Assembly (NCBI RefSeq): GCF_963169125.1
Contig: NC_084793.1
Coordinates: 44,635,578-44,699,577 of the forward strand
Direction: 5' to 3'
Length of the DNA: 64,000 nt
Source of the DNA: Humulus lupulus
Lineage: Eukaryota > Streptophyta > Magnoliopsida > Rosales > Cannabaceae
The notes beneath the pieces are model-generated. The model made no database searches and was not told the origin of the DNA. It was given only the letters and a program-made list of their open reading frames with translations. Shown piece by piece: positions 45,443 to 56,531 of this stretch (position 1 is its first letter; every line of letters starts with the position of its first letter). Both the position numbers and the translations under genes were made by a program.

Positions 45443-48400
45443 TGGAAGTTTGTAATATGATAGGGTGGAATGTGAGGGGTATGAATAAAAAAGAGAAGCA
45501 AAAAGCTATTCTAGATGTGTGTAAGGAGAATAAGGTTGGTTTTGGAGCTTTTTTTGAAACTAAGGTGAAACATGAGAAGATTCAAGAAGTCTTTGGGAAT
45601 AATTTTCATAATTAGGATTACTTTTCTAGTTCTATCACTTCTGGTAGGATTTTGGTTATTTGGCAAGCTAAGTTTGTGAAGGTTGACATATTGCTCGAGG
45701 ATCCTCAACTTGTTCATTGCAAAATAAAAGTTTGTGGCCAGCAGGAGGTTTTCTTTGCTACGGTAGTTTACGGTAGTAACTCTATGGAGGAGAGGAAAAT
45801 TTTATGGGACAAGTTAGCTAACATTAGTCATCTGAATAATCCTTGGATTATATTCGGGGATTTTAATGCTATGTTTAGCTTCCAGGACAGGAATGGTGGG
45901 AGACAAATTTTAGCTAAAGATATTGTTGATGCTCAAGACTGGCTGGCTTTAGGCCAAGTGGAAGAATTTAAATGTTCTGGTGCGCACTTTACTTGGTCCA
46001 ATAAACATGATATAGGTGACCAGATTTTTTCCAAGCTTGATCGAGTGTTTACTAATGTTTCGTGGCTGGACTTGTTCCCTAAAACTGAAGCTTGCTTTAA
46101 ATGTGACTGTGTTTCTGACCATAGCTGCTGTATTATTGAAAGTCAGGAGTTGAACAAGGTGGGGATCAAACCTTTTAGATTTTGTAATCACTGGTTGCAT
46201 TACAGAAGGTTCAAAGAGACTGTTTTGGAAAGCTGGAATTCTACTTCAGGTTCGGGAAGGGGTCTTAATCAGATCGTTCAGAAGCTTTTTAGAGTTAAAC
46301 ATGTGTTGAAACGTTTTAAAAGGGAAGAGGTTGGTGATGTTGTTTTGGATTACAAGCTGGCTAAGGAGGAGCTTAGTAATGCTCAGGAGGCCTTGGCTAC
46401 TAATCCTTCTGACCATACTATGCATCAAGCTGTTATTCAAGTTCAGCAGAAGTTTACAGTTATGCAGAATCGTTACTCTAGCTTTCTCAAGCAGCAGAGT
46501 AAAGTTAACTGGGTAGTTTTCAGTGATGATAACTCGAAATACTTCCATGCGGTTATGCGGAAAAGAAGAATAGAAAACAGAATCACTTCTTTTACTACTG
46601 GTGATAAAATTGAAGATGATTATGAGAAAGTTGTAAAGCATTTTCTCTCCCATTTTGAGAACTTTATGGGGAGGAGTAGTTCGGCTACCAAGGAGATGGA
46701 TTTAGAATGTTTGAACCAGGGAAATAGACTGACTATGGAGCAGCAAGTCCGTTTATTAAGGCCGTTTAGTAAGAATGATGTGAAGAAGGCACTTTTCAGC
46801 ATTCATTCTTCTAAAAGTCCTGGGTTGGATGGTTTTGGATCAAGCTTTTTCAAGGGGTTATGGGGGAACATTGGAGCTAAAATATCTCAAGCTGTGTTAG
46901 ATTTTTTCCAGGATGGTTTTTTGCCGAAAACAATGAATGAAACGGTGATTTCCCTCATTCCTAAGGTAGCAGACCCGAAATCAGCTAGTGATTACAGGCC
47001 TATTGCTTGTTTCAATACACTTTATAAGTGTATATCGAAGTTGCTTTGTACTAGGCTTTCGGAAGTGCTTCCTTTCCTTGTTCATAGCAACCAAGGGGCC
47101 TTCATTAAGAATAGAAGTCTTGCTCATAATATTATGATCTTCCAGGATCTCCTAAAAGGGTACACTAGGAAGAATATTTCAGCAAGATGTATAATGAAGA
47201 TCGATCTTAGCAAAGCCTACGATACAGTCGATTGGCACTTTGTGGAGGAGCTGCTTAAGAATCTTTGTTTCCCTTCGAGATTTATTAATTGGATTCTGGT
47301 CTGTTTAAAAGGAACGAGCTACAGTCTCCTCATGAATGGAAGAATTTAGGGTTCCTTCAAAGGGGAAAAAGGTCTTCGTCAAGGAGACCCCATGTCTCCC
47401 CTCTTATTTTTCTGATTATGGAGTATCTTACCAGACTTTTGGCTCATAATTCTGGTAAAAAAGGATTTGGCTTTCATCCTTTGTGCAAACATCTTAGGTT
47501 AACTAACCTTTGCTTTGCAGATGACTTGATTATTTTTTGTAAAGGCAATATCAATTCGGTGAGAGGCATTCAAGAAGCTTTCAAGAAGTTATGTGATTCT
47601 GCAGGTCTTTCTGCGAATAAAGCGAAATCTCATATCTTTTTTGGAGGAGTTAAAGAAGAAATTAAAATCAAGATTCTTGGCCTGATGCAAATGGAAGAAG
47701 GTTCATTTCCTTTGAAGTATTTAGGGGTTCATCTTCAGCCTACTAAATGGAAGGCTTCAGACTATGGGGTGATTTTGGATAAACTGAACAAGAATCTCAA
47801 CTATTGGGCGAGTAGGAATTTATCGTTTGCTAGTCGTGCTCAACTTATTCACTCGGTTATGCTTGGTATTAGGAACTTTTGGATGAGTATTTTCATTCTG
47901 CCTTATAAAGTTACAGCTGCCTTAGATAAATGCTGTCGAGACTTCCTCTGGGGTTCAAAAGGGAGTAGGAGTAAGCTTCATCTCCCTTCTTGGGAGAAGG
48001 TTTTTCTCCCGAAAAAGTTGGGTGGTATTGGTTTTCGTGAAGGCAAGAAATGGAACATGGCTTTGATGGCCAAGTTCATATGGGCTTCCTCTAGAAAGCA
48101 AGACTGCCTTTGGGTTAGATGGATCAACTCCATTTACCTTAAGGATCATAACATTTGGAGTATTCCTATTAAGCAAGATATGAGTTGGTATTTTAAGAAG
48201 CTGCTAAGGCTTAGGTAAGTTACTGATGAAGCTAATTTGAGACAAGCTGAAAAGGGAGGTAAATTTCGAGTTAAGCAATTTTATACTTCTCTTGTTTCTG
48301 CTCAAAAAGTTGTGTATGCTGAGACTGTTTGGAATAAACTTCTAGTGCCCAAGCATAGGTTTATCTATTGGCAGATTTTTAATTCTCAACTGCTTACCAG

Positions 48401-48815
48401 AGATCACTTAAGCTGTTTCTTACCTATCCAATCTTCTTTATGCCCTGTTTGTGACTTTGATTTCGAAACTCACAGTCACCTTTTCATGGAATGTATATTC
48501 TCAAGGAGGTTATTTGGGGAAGTTAGCAGCTGGCTGGGTGTTTTTATGTGGTCGAAGTCCTTCTTGGAGCTTCAGCATTGGTGTCTTTTAGCTGTTAGAG
48601 ATTTGAAGTACCAAATTATAAATGTTGTACTTTCTGCAACTTTGTACTTTATTTGGAAAAATAGGAACAAGTGTATCTTTGATTCTGTGTGTAACTCGGC
48701 TAGAAGTGTTAGCTTTGAAATTAGGAAAGTTGTTAAATGTAGAATCTTGGGTATGGGTCTACATATCTTTAGCAAAAAAGACAGATATTTGCTCAATGTT
48801 GTAAAGGGTTGGTAA
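45442..48815 (+). pseudogene. L1 ORF2: endonuclease, reverse transcriptase, zinc-binding domain
   Basis: The ATG overlaps the ORF1 stop as TGATG. The endonuclease shows GWNVRGMN, FFETK, FGDFNAMF and SDHSC. RT shows LIPKVADPKSASDYRPI, NQGAFIKNRSLAHNI, KIDLSKAYDTVDW, GLRQGDPMSP and the catalytic FADDLIIFCKG (about 47513). A zf-RVT-type end follows (FRVKQFYTSL ... CPVCDFDFETHSHLFMEC). Stops at 45613, 47347 and 48216 and one base lost in a T-rich run near 47405-47410 interrupt an otherwise complete protein of about 1,120 codons. In life it nicks DNA and copies the element RNA. Confidence 0.9.
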
Positions 48816-48947
48816 TTGTTTCTTTTTTAGAGCTGTGGCTGTTTCTGCAGGCTGCGGTTTTTTTGTTTAGAAGCTGTTGCTTCTTCCTTGTTTTGTATCT
48901 TGGTTGGTTTTTGAATAAAATTTCTTCTCTTGTTCAAAAAAAAAAAT
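48816..48947 (+). other. L1 3' untranslated region and A tail
   Basis: A T-rich 3' end with agctgtggctg and gcaggctgcggtt words, a polyadenylation-like gaataaaa at 48912-48919 and the A run just before the right target duplication. Confidence 0.8.
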
Positions 48948-48967
48948 ATATTTCCTAAGAAGAAAAA

Positions 48968-49460
48968 TCCAAATTGACTTTCTATAACATTTTTCACTCT
49001 TATTAAGTTTTAAAAATAAAACTTAACACATAATAATTAAATTAAATGGCTCTCACATTTAATTTAATTAATCACACAATAAATTTTAACCTAAGGTCCA
49101 TTCATGGAATAAAATTCCCCATTTCGGTAAAATTAAGCATTTAACACAAAATGCCCTAAAATTTCCATTTTCTTTTAGGTTTATTATTTTTGACCAAACT
49201 TTAATTTTTATGAATATATTTTATGTCCAAAATATATTTGCCATAGTTTTTCAATTTATTTTTACTCGATCAGGGTTTTCGTGTCGGTCCAGGACCGAAA
49301 GTCTTTTCTTGACTTTTAAATCACAAAATTCATAATTTGGCTAAAAATAACTCATGGAAATAAATTCCAAACAAATATAATATTATTTAAAATAATATTC
49401 TTAACTCGGAGAAAAAAATCCCGACCCGAGTCGTTTAAAGGTACTCGAAAACGCAAGATG
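48968..49460 (-). mobile_element. LTR-like noncoding sequence, right half
   Basis: Continuation of the minus-oriented sequence interrupted by the L1. It is AT-rich and ends gcaagatgttata at 49460, the presumed start of the LTR on the minus strand. The Copia element 2 sequence begins immediately afterwards. Confidence 0.4.
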
Positions 49461-50340
49461 TTATAGATACAACTCAATGAGATTTCATACTTAAGAAGAA
49501 TGGTATCATCAAATTCATTAATTCTAAATGTGTAGATTTCATGAATTTGAATGAAATGTGTTTGCTGCCATATATTTGTGAGTTTGACTTTATTGTTTAT
49601 GTTAAGAGTACAATGGTGAATGTTTATGAAAAATTCAAGGGTTATTGTTATACTTGCTTTGTTTGTAAAATAATTGATCATCATGTGAGATATGGTAATT
49701 GTAAAATTAACCATAATGAGATGAGGGTTAAGGCAATTGATAATGAGATCATTGATTTTCTAAATGAATTTAATTGGGTTAATTTAATTGATGATGAGAT
49801 CTTTGTGACCCTAATTAAATCTAATGTATTTGATGAGGAATGCATTGTAACCCTAATAGAAAATAATGCATTCAATGAGGAATGTATGGTAACTATATAT
49901 TATATTGACATTGTTTAAGCATATAGTGATGAGACTAATGCAACCTTAAGAAAATGTAAGCATGTCATTGCAATTGATGTTGAGATCATTGCAACCTTAA
50001 GTGAAGTTAATGCAGCCCAAGGGAATGTTCAAGGATGGTGGTGTGATACTTATGCCACCATTCATGCAATCTATGATAAAACTCTTTTCAAAACCTTTGA
50101 AAGTGCAAAGGTGGGACTTGAAATCCAAATGGGAAATGAAAAGAGATCCAAGGTACTTGGAAGGGGCAGCATTGATGTGCTCTTCACTAATGGAAATAAA
50201 GTGACCCTAACTAATATTTTCTAGGTTCTTGATATGACTAAAAACATTATAAGCGAAAGTCTATTGAGTAAACCCGGTATCAAAATTGAGTTGAATTTGG
50301 TAAACCCACTTTAACTAAATTGGAACTTTCGTTGGAAAGG
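49461..50340 (+). pseudogene. gag: Copia element 2: gag end and protease
   Basis: Frame fragments include a degraded knuckle (CFVCKIIDHH ... GNC) followed by an acidic spacer in which a segment is repeated (NVFDEECIVTLI and NAFNEECMVT, about 49800-49900). The protease follows: WWCDTYATIHAI stands where D[S/T]GAT.H is expected, so the active-site Gly is Tyr. Then FESAKVGLEIQMGN and LGRGSIDVLF. Stops are near 49916, 50222 and 50312. The 5' LTR and most of gag are missing. Confidence 0.65.
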
Positions 50341-51240
50341 GTTTTTCATATGATGGGATGACCAAACTATGTACTCTTGATAATGGCAATAATTATATGG
50401 CATATAATTCTTGTAATGTGGTCAATTCTAGTTCTCTTACTTTGTGGCATAATATACTTGCTCATATAGGTTATAGAACAATTAAAAGAGTTGTTAAATT
50501 TGGATTAATAAATTGTGATGTGAATGAGCATGATAAATGTGAATTATGTGTTAAATCTAAAATGGTTAAGAAACCTTTTCCAAGTGTTGATAGATGTTAA
50601 AACTTGCTAGATTTAATACATAGTGATTTATGTGAATTAAATGGCATGTTGACTAGAGGAGGAAATAGATACTTCATGACTTTTATAGATGATTGTTTTA
50701 GGTATACTTATATGTATTTGCTTAAGAGTAAAGATGAGGTCTTTAATGCATTTAAAATCTATAAAGCTGAAGCAAAAAATCAATTGGAAATGAAAATTAC
50801 GACTCTTAAAAGTGATAGAGATGGTGAAGACTATCAAATGATTTTAATGAGTTTTTTTAACAACATGGCATTATACATGAATGCACTGCACCATACACTC
50901 CACAACATAATGGAATAGCTAAAAAAAGGAACATAACTTATCTTGAGATGATTAACTCTATGCTTTTACATGCTAAATTATGTTATAATTTGAGAGGTGA
51001 AGCTTTGCTTGCTGCGTGTCATATATCTAATTGAATTCTTATGAAAAAGAAAAATTCATCTCCATATGAGTTATGGAGAGGAAAGAAACCTAACATAGGA
51101 TATCTTAAATTGTGGAGTGTCTTGCTTATTGCAAGAGCACGGAGCCTAAAAGGACCAAGTTGGGTCCAAGGGCCGTTAAGTGTGCATTTGTTGGCTATGC
51201 CTCAAATAGCAAGGCCTATAGGCTATTATATTTAGAGTCT
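50341..51240 (+). pseudogene. pol: Copia element 2: integrase
   Basis: GAG-pre-integrase motifs SLTLWHNILAHIGYRTIKR and CELCVKSKMVKKPF are followed by LIHSDLCELNG (first Asp), KSDRDGEDYQ (second Asp) and, in another frame, NGIAKKRNITYLEM where the catalytic Glu would be, now Lys. SPYELWRGKKPNIGYLK follows. Frames break near 50598, 50916 and 51105. It is not functional. Confidence 0.8.
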
Positions 51241-51499
51241 AATGTGATAATTGATTCAAGGGAAGTGGAGTTCTTTAAGAACATGTTATAATGTGATAGA
51301 AACTCTCAAGAACCCATAAGTGTTGGAGAATCTCATGAAGAGAAAGATCCAAAGGTTGATGAGCAACCAATATTACCTCAGGGATGCCAAAGGCTTAAAG
51401 AGCTGGGATTAATATAGAAATGTTCTCAAGTAGAAATACTCTACCTATTAGAGGGTATCCTTGAATAAGTCCCATGGAAATTTCTTATGATTCTTCAAG

Positions 51500-53030
51500 T
51501 TGAGGATGATCCCAAAATCTACCAAGAAGCGGTGACTTCGAGAGACTCCGATTTTTGGAAGGAGGCAATAAATTATGAGATGGATTCAATTATGCAAACC
51601 ACACCTGGGAATTCGTAAACCTTCCACAAGGTTCAAAACCAATTGGGTGCAAGTGGATATTTCAGAGGAAATATCACACCAATGGCACCTTACAAACCTT
51701 TAAGGCTAGATTAGTAGCCAAATGGCTTAAGCAAAAGGAAGGAATCGATTACTTTGACACATATGCACTTGTTCCTAGGACAACCACTATAAGAGTATTA
51801 TTTTCCTTATCATCAATATATAACCTTTATGTTCATTAAATGGATGTCAAAACAACATTCCTAAATGGAGCTCTCGCTGAGGAGATCTATATGGAACAAC
51901 TGGAAGGTTTTGTTTTAAGGGTAAATGAACATAAATTGTGTAGGCTTGTTAAATCATTATATGGTTTAAAATAAGCACCAAAACAATGGCATGAGAACTT
52001 TGATAAAGTCATAATTTTGGAAGGGTTTAGACACTACAATATATACAAGTGCTTATACTCTAAGTCTTGTGATGGATATGCATCTTATTGTATCTATATG
52101 TTGATTTTGAGTAATGAGATGAAAGGCATAATAGAATCAAAGATGTTTCTATCTTCCACTTTCAAGATGAAAGACCTTGGAGAGGTTGATACCATCTTGG
52201 GTATAAAAGTGAGAGGAAATAGTGGGGTTATGCCTTAAGTCAAGCTCACTATGCTGAGAAAGTGCTTGAAAAGTTTAGTCACCTCAAAATCAAATAGGCA
52301 AATACACCATTTGATTCAAGCATAAAGCTTGAAAAGAATAATGGTAGAGCAGTGGCTTAACTTGAGTATGCATGTGTGTTAGGGAGTTTACTGTACGCTG
52401 CTCATTGTACAAGAGCGGCCATATGCAGTTAGTAAAATAAGTAGGTTTACTAGCAATCCAAGTATGGAAAATTGGAAGGAAATTGAGAGAGCTCTAGGGT
52501 ACCTTAAGAGGACCAAGAAGCTAGGCTTCCAATATTCAAAGTACTCGAAGATAGTTTAAGGATATTCCGATATAAGTTGGATATTGAGTGTGGGAGATAA
52601 TCTCTCCACAATCGATTGGGTGTTTGTGCTCGAAGGAGGAGATGTTTCTTAGGGTTCTAAGAAACAAACATTCATTTCACACTCAACCATGGAGGTCGAT
52701 TTTATAGCTCTAGCGGCAACTGGAAAAGAAACCAAATGGCTTAGAGATCTCATGTTGGATATCTCTATTACCACGGGTAAGGCATCGATGGTCTTGATAT
52801 ATTGTGATAGTCAAGCCACATTAGCTAGAGCTTATAATTGCATATATAATGGGAAGTCTAGACATATAAGTCTAAGCCATGAGTATGGGAGACAATTGAT
52901 TCAAGATGGAATCATTTCAACCTCATATGTTAAGACAAGTAAGAACTTAGCAAATCCATTTACAAAACCTCTTGCGAAGAGGTTAGTAAGTTCTAGTTCA
53001 AAAGGGATGGGACTGAAACTTCTAGAATAA
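51500..53030 (+). pseudogene. pol: Copia element 2: reverse transcriptase (YVDD lost) and RNase H
   Basis: RT fragments include YQEAVTSRDSDFWKEAI, KQKEGIDYFDTYALV, MDVKTTFLNGALAEEIYM and SLYGLK-stop-AP. At 52089-52106 the sequence reads CIYMLILSNE where relatives read LYVDDMLIL, consistent with an exact 9-base loss of the VDD codons between 52097 and 52098. The frame then continues KMKDLGEVDTILGIKV. RNase H is recognisable at 52689-53030 (YCDSQATLARAYN, NGKSRHI, YVKTSKNLANPFTKPL, KGMGLKLLE). Many stops occur. Confidence 0.82.
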
Positions 53031-53585
53031 TATATTCATCAATGATGGCATCCCAACTCCAAACTTGTATACATCAAGGGCACGAATTCAATGGGTAAGA
53101 ACAAGTCAATGAGTGAATAGTTTCAACACTAACATAATCATGAGTTCCATCTAAGGATGGTTAGCGTTGGTTGCTAACGAGTGAGGGTTAAGCCTAGCGC
53201 TTTTAGTGAAGTTCAGATGAGTGCAACTAATATCTCTAAGGGTAGCAAATATGTTCTAAGAACTTCACCTATGTGAACTTAGAGGTTATGCCGCCTCTCA
53301 TGGGAGTTGGAGTTTCTCCCCGGAAAGTTCATGAAATGGATAAGCACAAGACCATGAAAAGTGCTAAGCGTGCATAGTGGGAAAACAAGTGGTCAAGTGG
53401 AAGTGTGTGAGGTGTTATCGGTTCTATCATTAAGGAGTACTTGGTTAAATATTCAAGACACTAATGACTTCGATAAGGCTTGGTAATAATTTCACTAAGA
53501 TAAGTTCAAATCGAAAGATACTTTATTTTATGCACTAAAATTGTCAAGCTAAGAATAGAGGATTATATTTAACCAAGTGGGGGAA
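53031..53585 (+). other. Copia element 2: noncoding stretch and polypurine tract
   Basis: No gene is seen in these 555 bases after the RNase H stop. The tract accaagtgggggaa (53572-53585) immediately precedes the 3' LTR. Confidence 0.7.
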
Positions 53586-54328
53586 TGTTTAGATTGGTTA
53601 AATAAAATGAGGTTCTAAACATTCCCTAAAAGTTTGAAGACATTTGGAGACATTTTGGGGTCATGCTCGGTGTGGCTTTGCAGAGGCATCTGTGTTGCGT
53701 CTCCTATGGAAGGCGATGCAACGCCTTGAACAACCTAGGAGACAAAATACCCAGTAGGCAAAGTGTTGGGTGGTGACGCCTCACCTGGGAGGTTCGTACG
53801 GGACCATACAGTTACAAATGATGTGTTTAAAAGCTCTAGTCCTATTGGTTAGACTCGATAACGATGCCTACACTATATATAAGGGTTGTTAGAGTTGTAA
53901 AGCCTTGATCACAATTTTCAACTCTTTCTCTAACCTCTCTCTCTCAAACTCTCAAAGAACATTCATTTTCTCCAAGAAACTCATCAAGCATTGCTTGACT
54001 TGTATGAGTTTCAAGGCTTGTTTAATCCCACTTCTCATTCCACTTTGGCGAAGCTTTAAGCAATAAGGGAAGGCTTGGAATAGAGATTTTGGACAACAAT
54101 ATACTTATTGTGTATAAGCCTTAGATGTTCCCAAATTTGAAGATTCAAGTTGCTCTAAATAAAATGTTGTGTCTCTCTAAACCCTAACTTTGTAAGTGTG
54201 TTATTCTGTTGTTTTTTACCTCCTTAATTGTGTTTACATTACTAGTATTGATGATTAAATGATTCTAAGTTCTTCTCATAATCATTTAATCACTTAACTC
54301 TCTATTATCAAGATTTGCATTCATACCA
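53586..54328 (+). repeat. 3' LTR of Copia element 2
   Basis: This begins TGTTTAGATTGG after a clear polypurine tract and is taken to end at tcatacca (54328). A TATA box (actatatataaggg) lies at 53872-53885, followed by a CT-rich leader. The 743-bp length is in the normal Copia range. The 3' boundary is inferred from the next element's TG start. Confidence 0.7.
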
Positions 54329-54329
54329 T

Positions 54330-55688
54330 TGTTGGGAATAATGTCCTTAAAGCAATTGTAGTTGACAAATATTTTAAATGAAATAAATAATGAAATTGAA
54401 TTATTATATATATAGAGAATATGCCTAATATTATGTTGATAATATTAAGTAAATATCACAAAATTCCAAAGTTTATCTATGTGGTCATAATCTCATATTT
54501 GTATGAGAGGATCAAGATTAAGATAATAAACATGAAACAGTTCGCAGTAAAATAAAGTTATGGAATCTTTAGAATTACTGCTAGTACGGTTCGCTAGTAT
54601 TATGAATACAAGTGACCTAGATCTGGGTCACTAGAGTAGTAGGACACTTTAGTGAATGTACTTTATATATAGTGATATATAGAACTTGACCAGATGTGAT
54701 TTGTTAATACTTGTTTAAACACTGTTTCATAGTATTAATCAAACGATGATCATATACATGATGATCTTAATCCTGGGGTTACTATGAACTCCTATATATG
54801 TCATCTGATCCTTTGATTTATGCGTTAAGGTTTGTCAGAATGATCAGGCTAAGAACAATTGTTTTGGGGACTCGATGATATATATGGCTGGGGACATAGT
54901 TTAACAGATGTGGAATCTATACCTTCTTATAGATTGAATAATGGTTCCCTATTAGGTTGACTTTTGGAACTGAAAAGGTTATGAGCGCTCGCGTCGCAAA
55001 CTTGTTGTGCCACAACCTTCACTAGTAAAGTCAATAATACACTAGGAACAAGATATAGCAAAAACGGTAAAACAGTAATTTTATCCCCTTTTAATTATGA
55101 ACCATTAATAGAGGACTAACGTTGTATGTAAAGATTATATCAATTGACACTTTATTCTTTAATAAATCTATAAATATATGTCTATAATTATCAAGAGTTC
55201 AATCTCATATTTATAGTTGAGTAGTCATGAGATTAATAAATATGATTATTTAATCAAAGAGCTTTGATTAATAATCTAATATTTATTGGAGCTTGATATT
55301 ATAGGTCCATAGGTCCCCAGGGTGGCTCTATCAACACCATATCAAGGTAAGAGTTGATACAAGGGTAAATCTGTAATTTGAAAATTTGAGATGAATCTTA
55401 TTCTTCGGGTCAAATATACTATTATATGATAATTAAGGTTGAATAATTAATTTGGAATTAATTATTAAATTTTCAAAAATATGTTTATTAATTTAAATAT
55501 ATAATTTCGAAATATATATAAATTAATTAATTAATTTTTTAAAATTAATTATTTTATTTGAGTGGGAAAAAATAAAATTGGTAAGTCAAAATAGTTTTTG
55601 ATTTATTGAATTTTAAAAGATGATGATAATGATGATCATCAATTTGAATTTTGAATTTAAAATTTAAATTTTGAAATATGGTTGTGAT
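54330..55688 (+). repeat. 5' part of another Copia LTR, cut by the right Tat element
   Basis: It starts TGTTGGGAATAATGTCC, like the LTR at 13499 (TGTTGGGTTTTATGCCC). Both share later landmarks such as ttattggagcttga followed by ggtccNNaggtcccc-type sequence (14450 and 55285). It stops at 55688 where the Tat LTR begins. No coding sequence is seen. Confidence 0.6.
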
Positions 55689-56483
55689 TGTTATACCCAG
55701 ATTTCGAGCCATGAGAATTGTGACCTCGAAAGCAGGATTCATAATGAATGAACTCGTAAAGTCTGGAATATGTTCGAAATCTAAACATCGAGCTTGCGAA
55801 GCAGAGACGACTTCGAAGATGGTAGCATCGAAATCCTCATGAGCTCGAAAGGTAGGCCCCGAGGTGCATCTGTTCTCAGGGATGACCTCGGATTAGGGGC
55901 TCCGAGCCTGACACGCGTACGAGCTCGAAGTCATGTGGCCTCGGGAGATGTTATAGCTCGAAAGTCAATAGGAAATCTGGGAGAATAGGGCCTTGGTGAT
56001 ATAGGATAATAACTTTGAATATCCTAATGAGTCATCTATAAGAGACGCGGTTTACATTTATTACTGTAAATCCCCTACAATCAAGGGATATTATTTGATC
56101 AGTTATACGCCCCCTGGTCTTCAGGGGAAGTTTCCTTTTATATCGGATTACAGGCATTTAATGCCATTTAATTTATTTGCGTATAAAGAGTAACTACCCG
56201 AAATATGTGGGATAGTATTCTGAAATCTTCTCTATAAATAGAGAGGTCATGCACCATTGTAAAGGACGGAATTTTTGTGATCTTGAGAGAAAACTCTGAA
56301 GAATTCATCCTTGAAGAATTTTCAGAGATCATCTTGAGTTTAATAACAAAGACTCGTGGACTAGGCAGATTTAACTGCTGAACCACGTAAAAAATCGTGT
56401 TTATATTATCATATTTTTATTGGCCATTACTGATTATTATTTACATGCTCTTCTTTCACTGTTGACGAAAAACGATGTCAACA
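55689..56483 (+). repeat. 5' LTR of the right Tat element
   Basis: 795 bp starting TGTTATACCCAG and ending gtcaaca. TATA box ctctataaatagag at about 56231-56244. The flanking base word on the left is gtgat; its partner lies outside the window. The antisense-oriented solo LTR at 22212-23389 has matching ends. Confidence 0.87.
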
Positions 56484-56505
56484 GTTTGGTGCTTTCGTTG
56501 AGAGC
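56484..56505 (+). other. Putative primer binding site region
   Basis: tttggtgctttcgttgagag, from 56485, directly follows the 5' LTR and differs at one base from the same region of the middle Tat element. Confidence 0.6.
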
Positions 56506-56531
56506 CTTAAGCATTCATCCCTGAGTAAGTC

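Larger units (their letters stand above)
44040..48947 (+). mobile_element. L1-type LINE, nearly full length, 20-bp target duplication
   Basis: The element has a short 5' leader, ORF1, ORF2, a T-rich 3' untranslated region and a terminal A run (48936-48946). The 20-bp word beginning atatttcctaag occurs perfectly at 44020-44039 and 48948-48967, the mark of target-primed reverse transcription. At 4.9 kb with both reading frames from their starts it appears full length. It lies inside a minus-oriented LTR-like sequence, so it is younger than that sequence. Confidence 0.93.

Noticed and set aside
49541..49918. Novel host protein with repeated EEC motifs
   Set aside because: It lies directly upstream of a Copia protease, contains a decayed zinc knuckle and is best read as a gag remnant.
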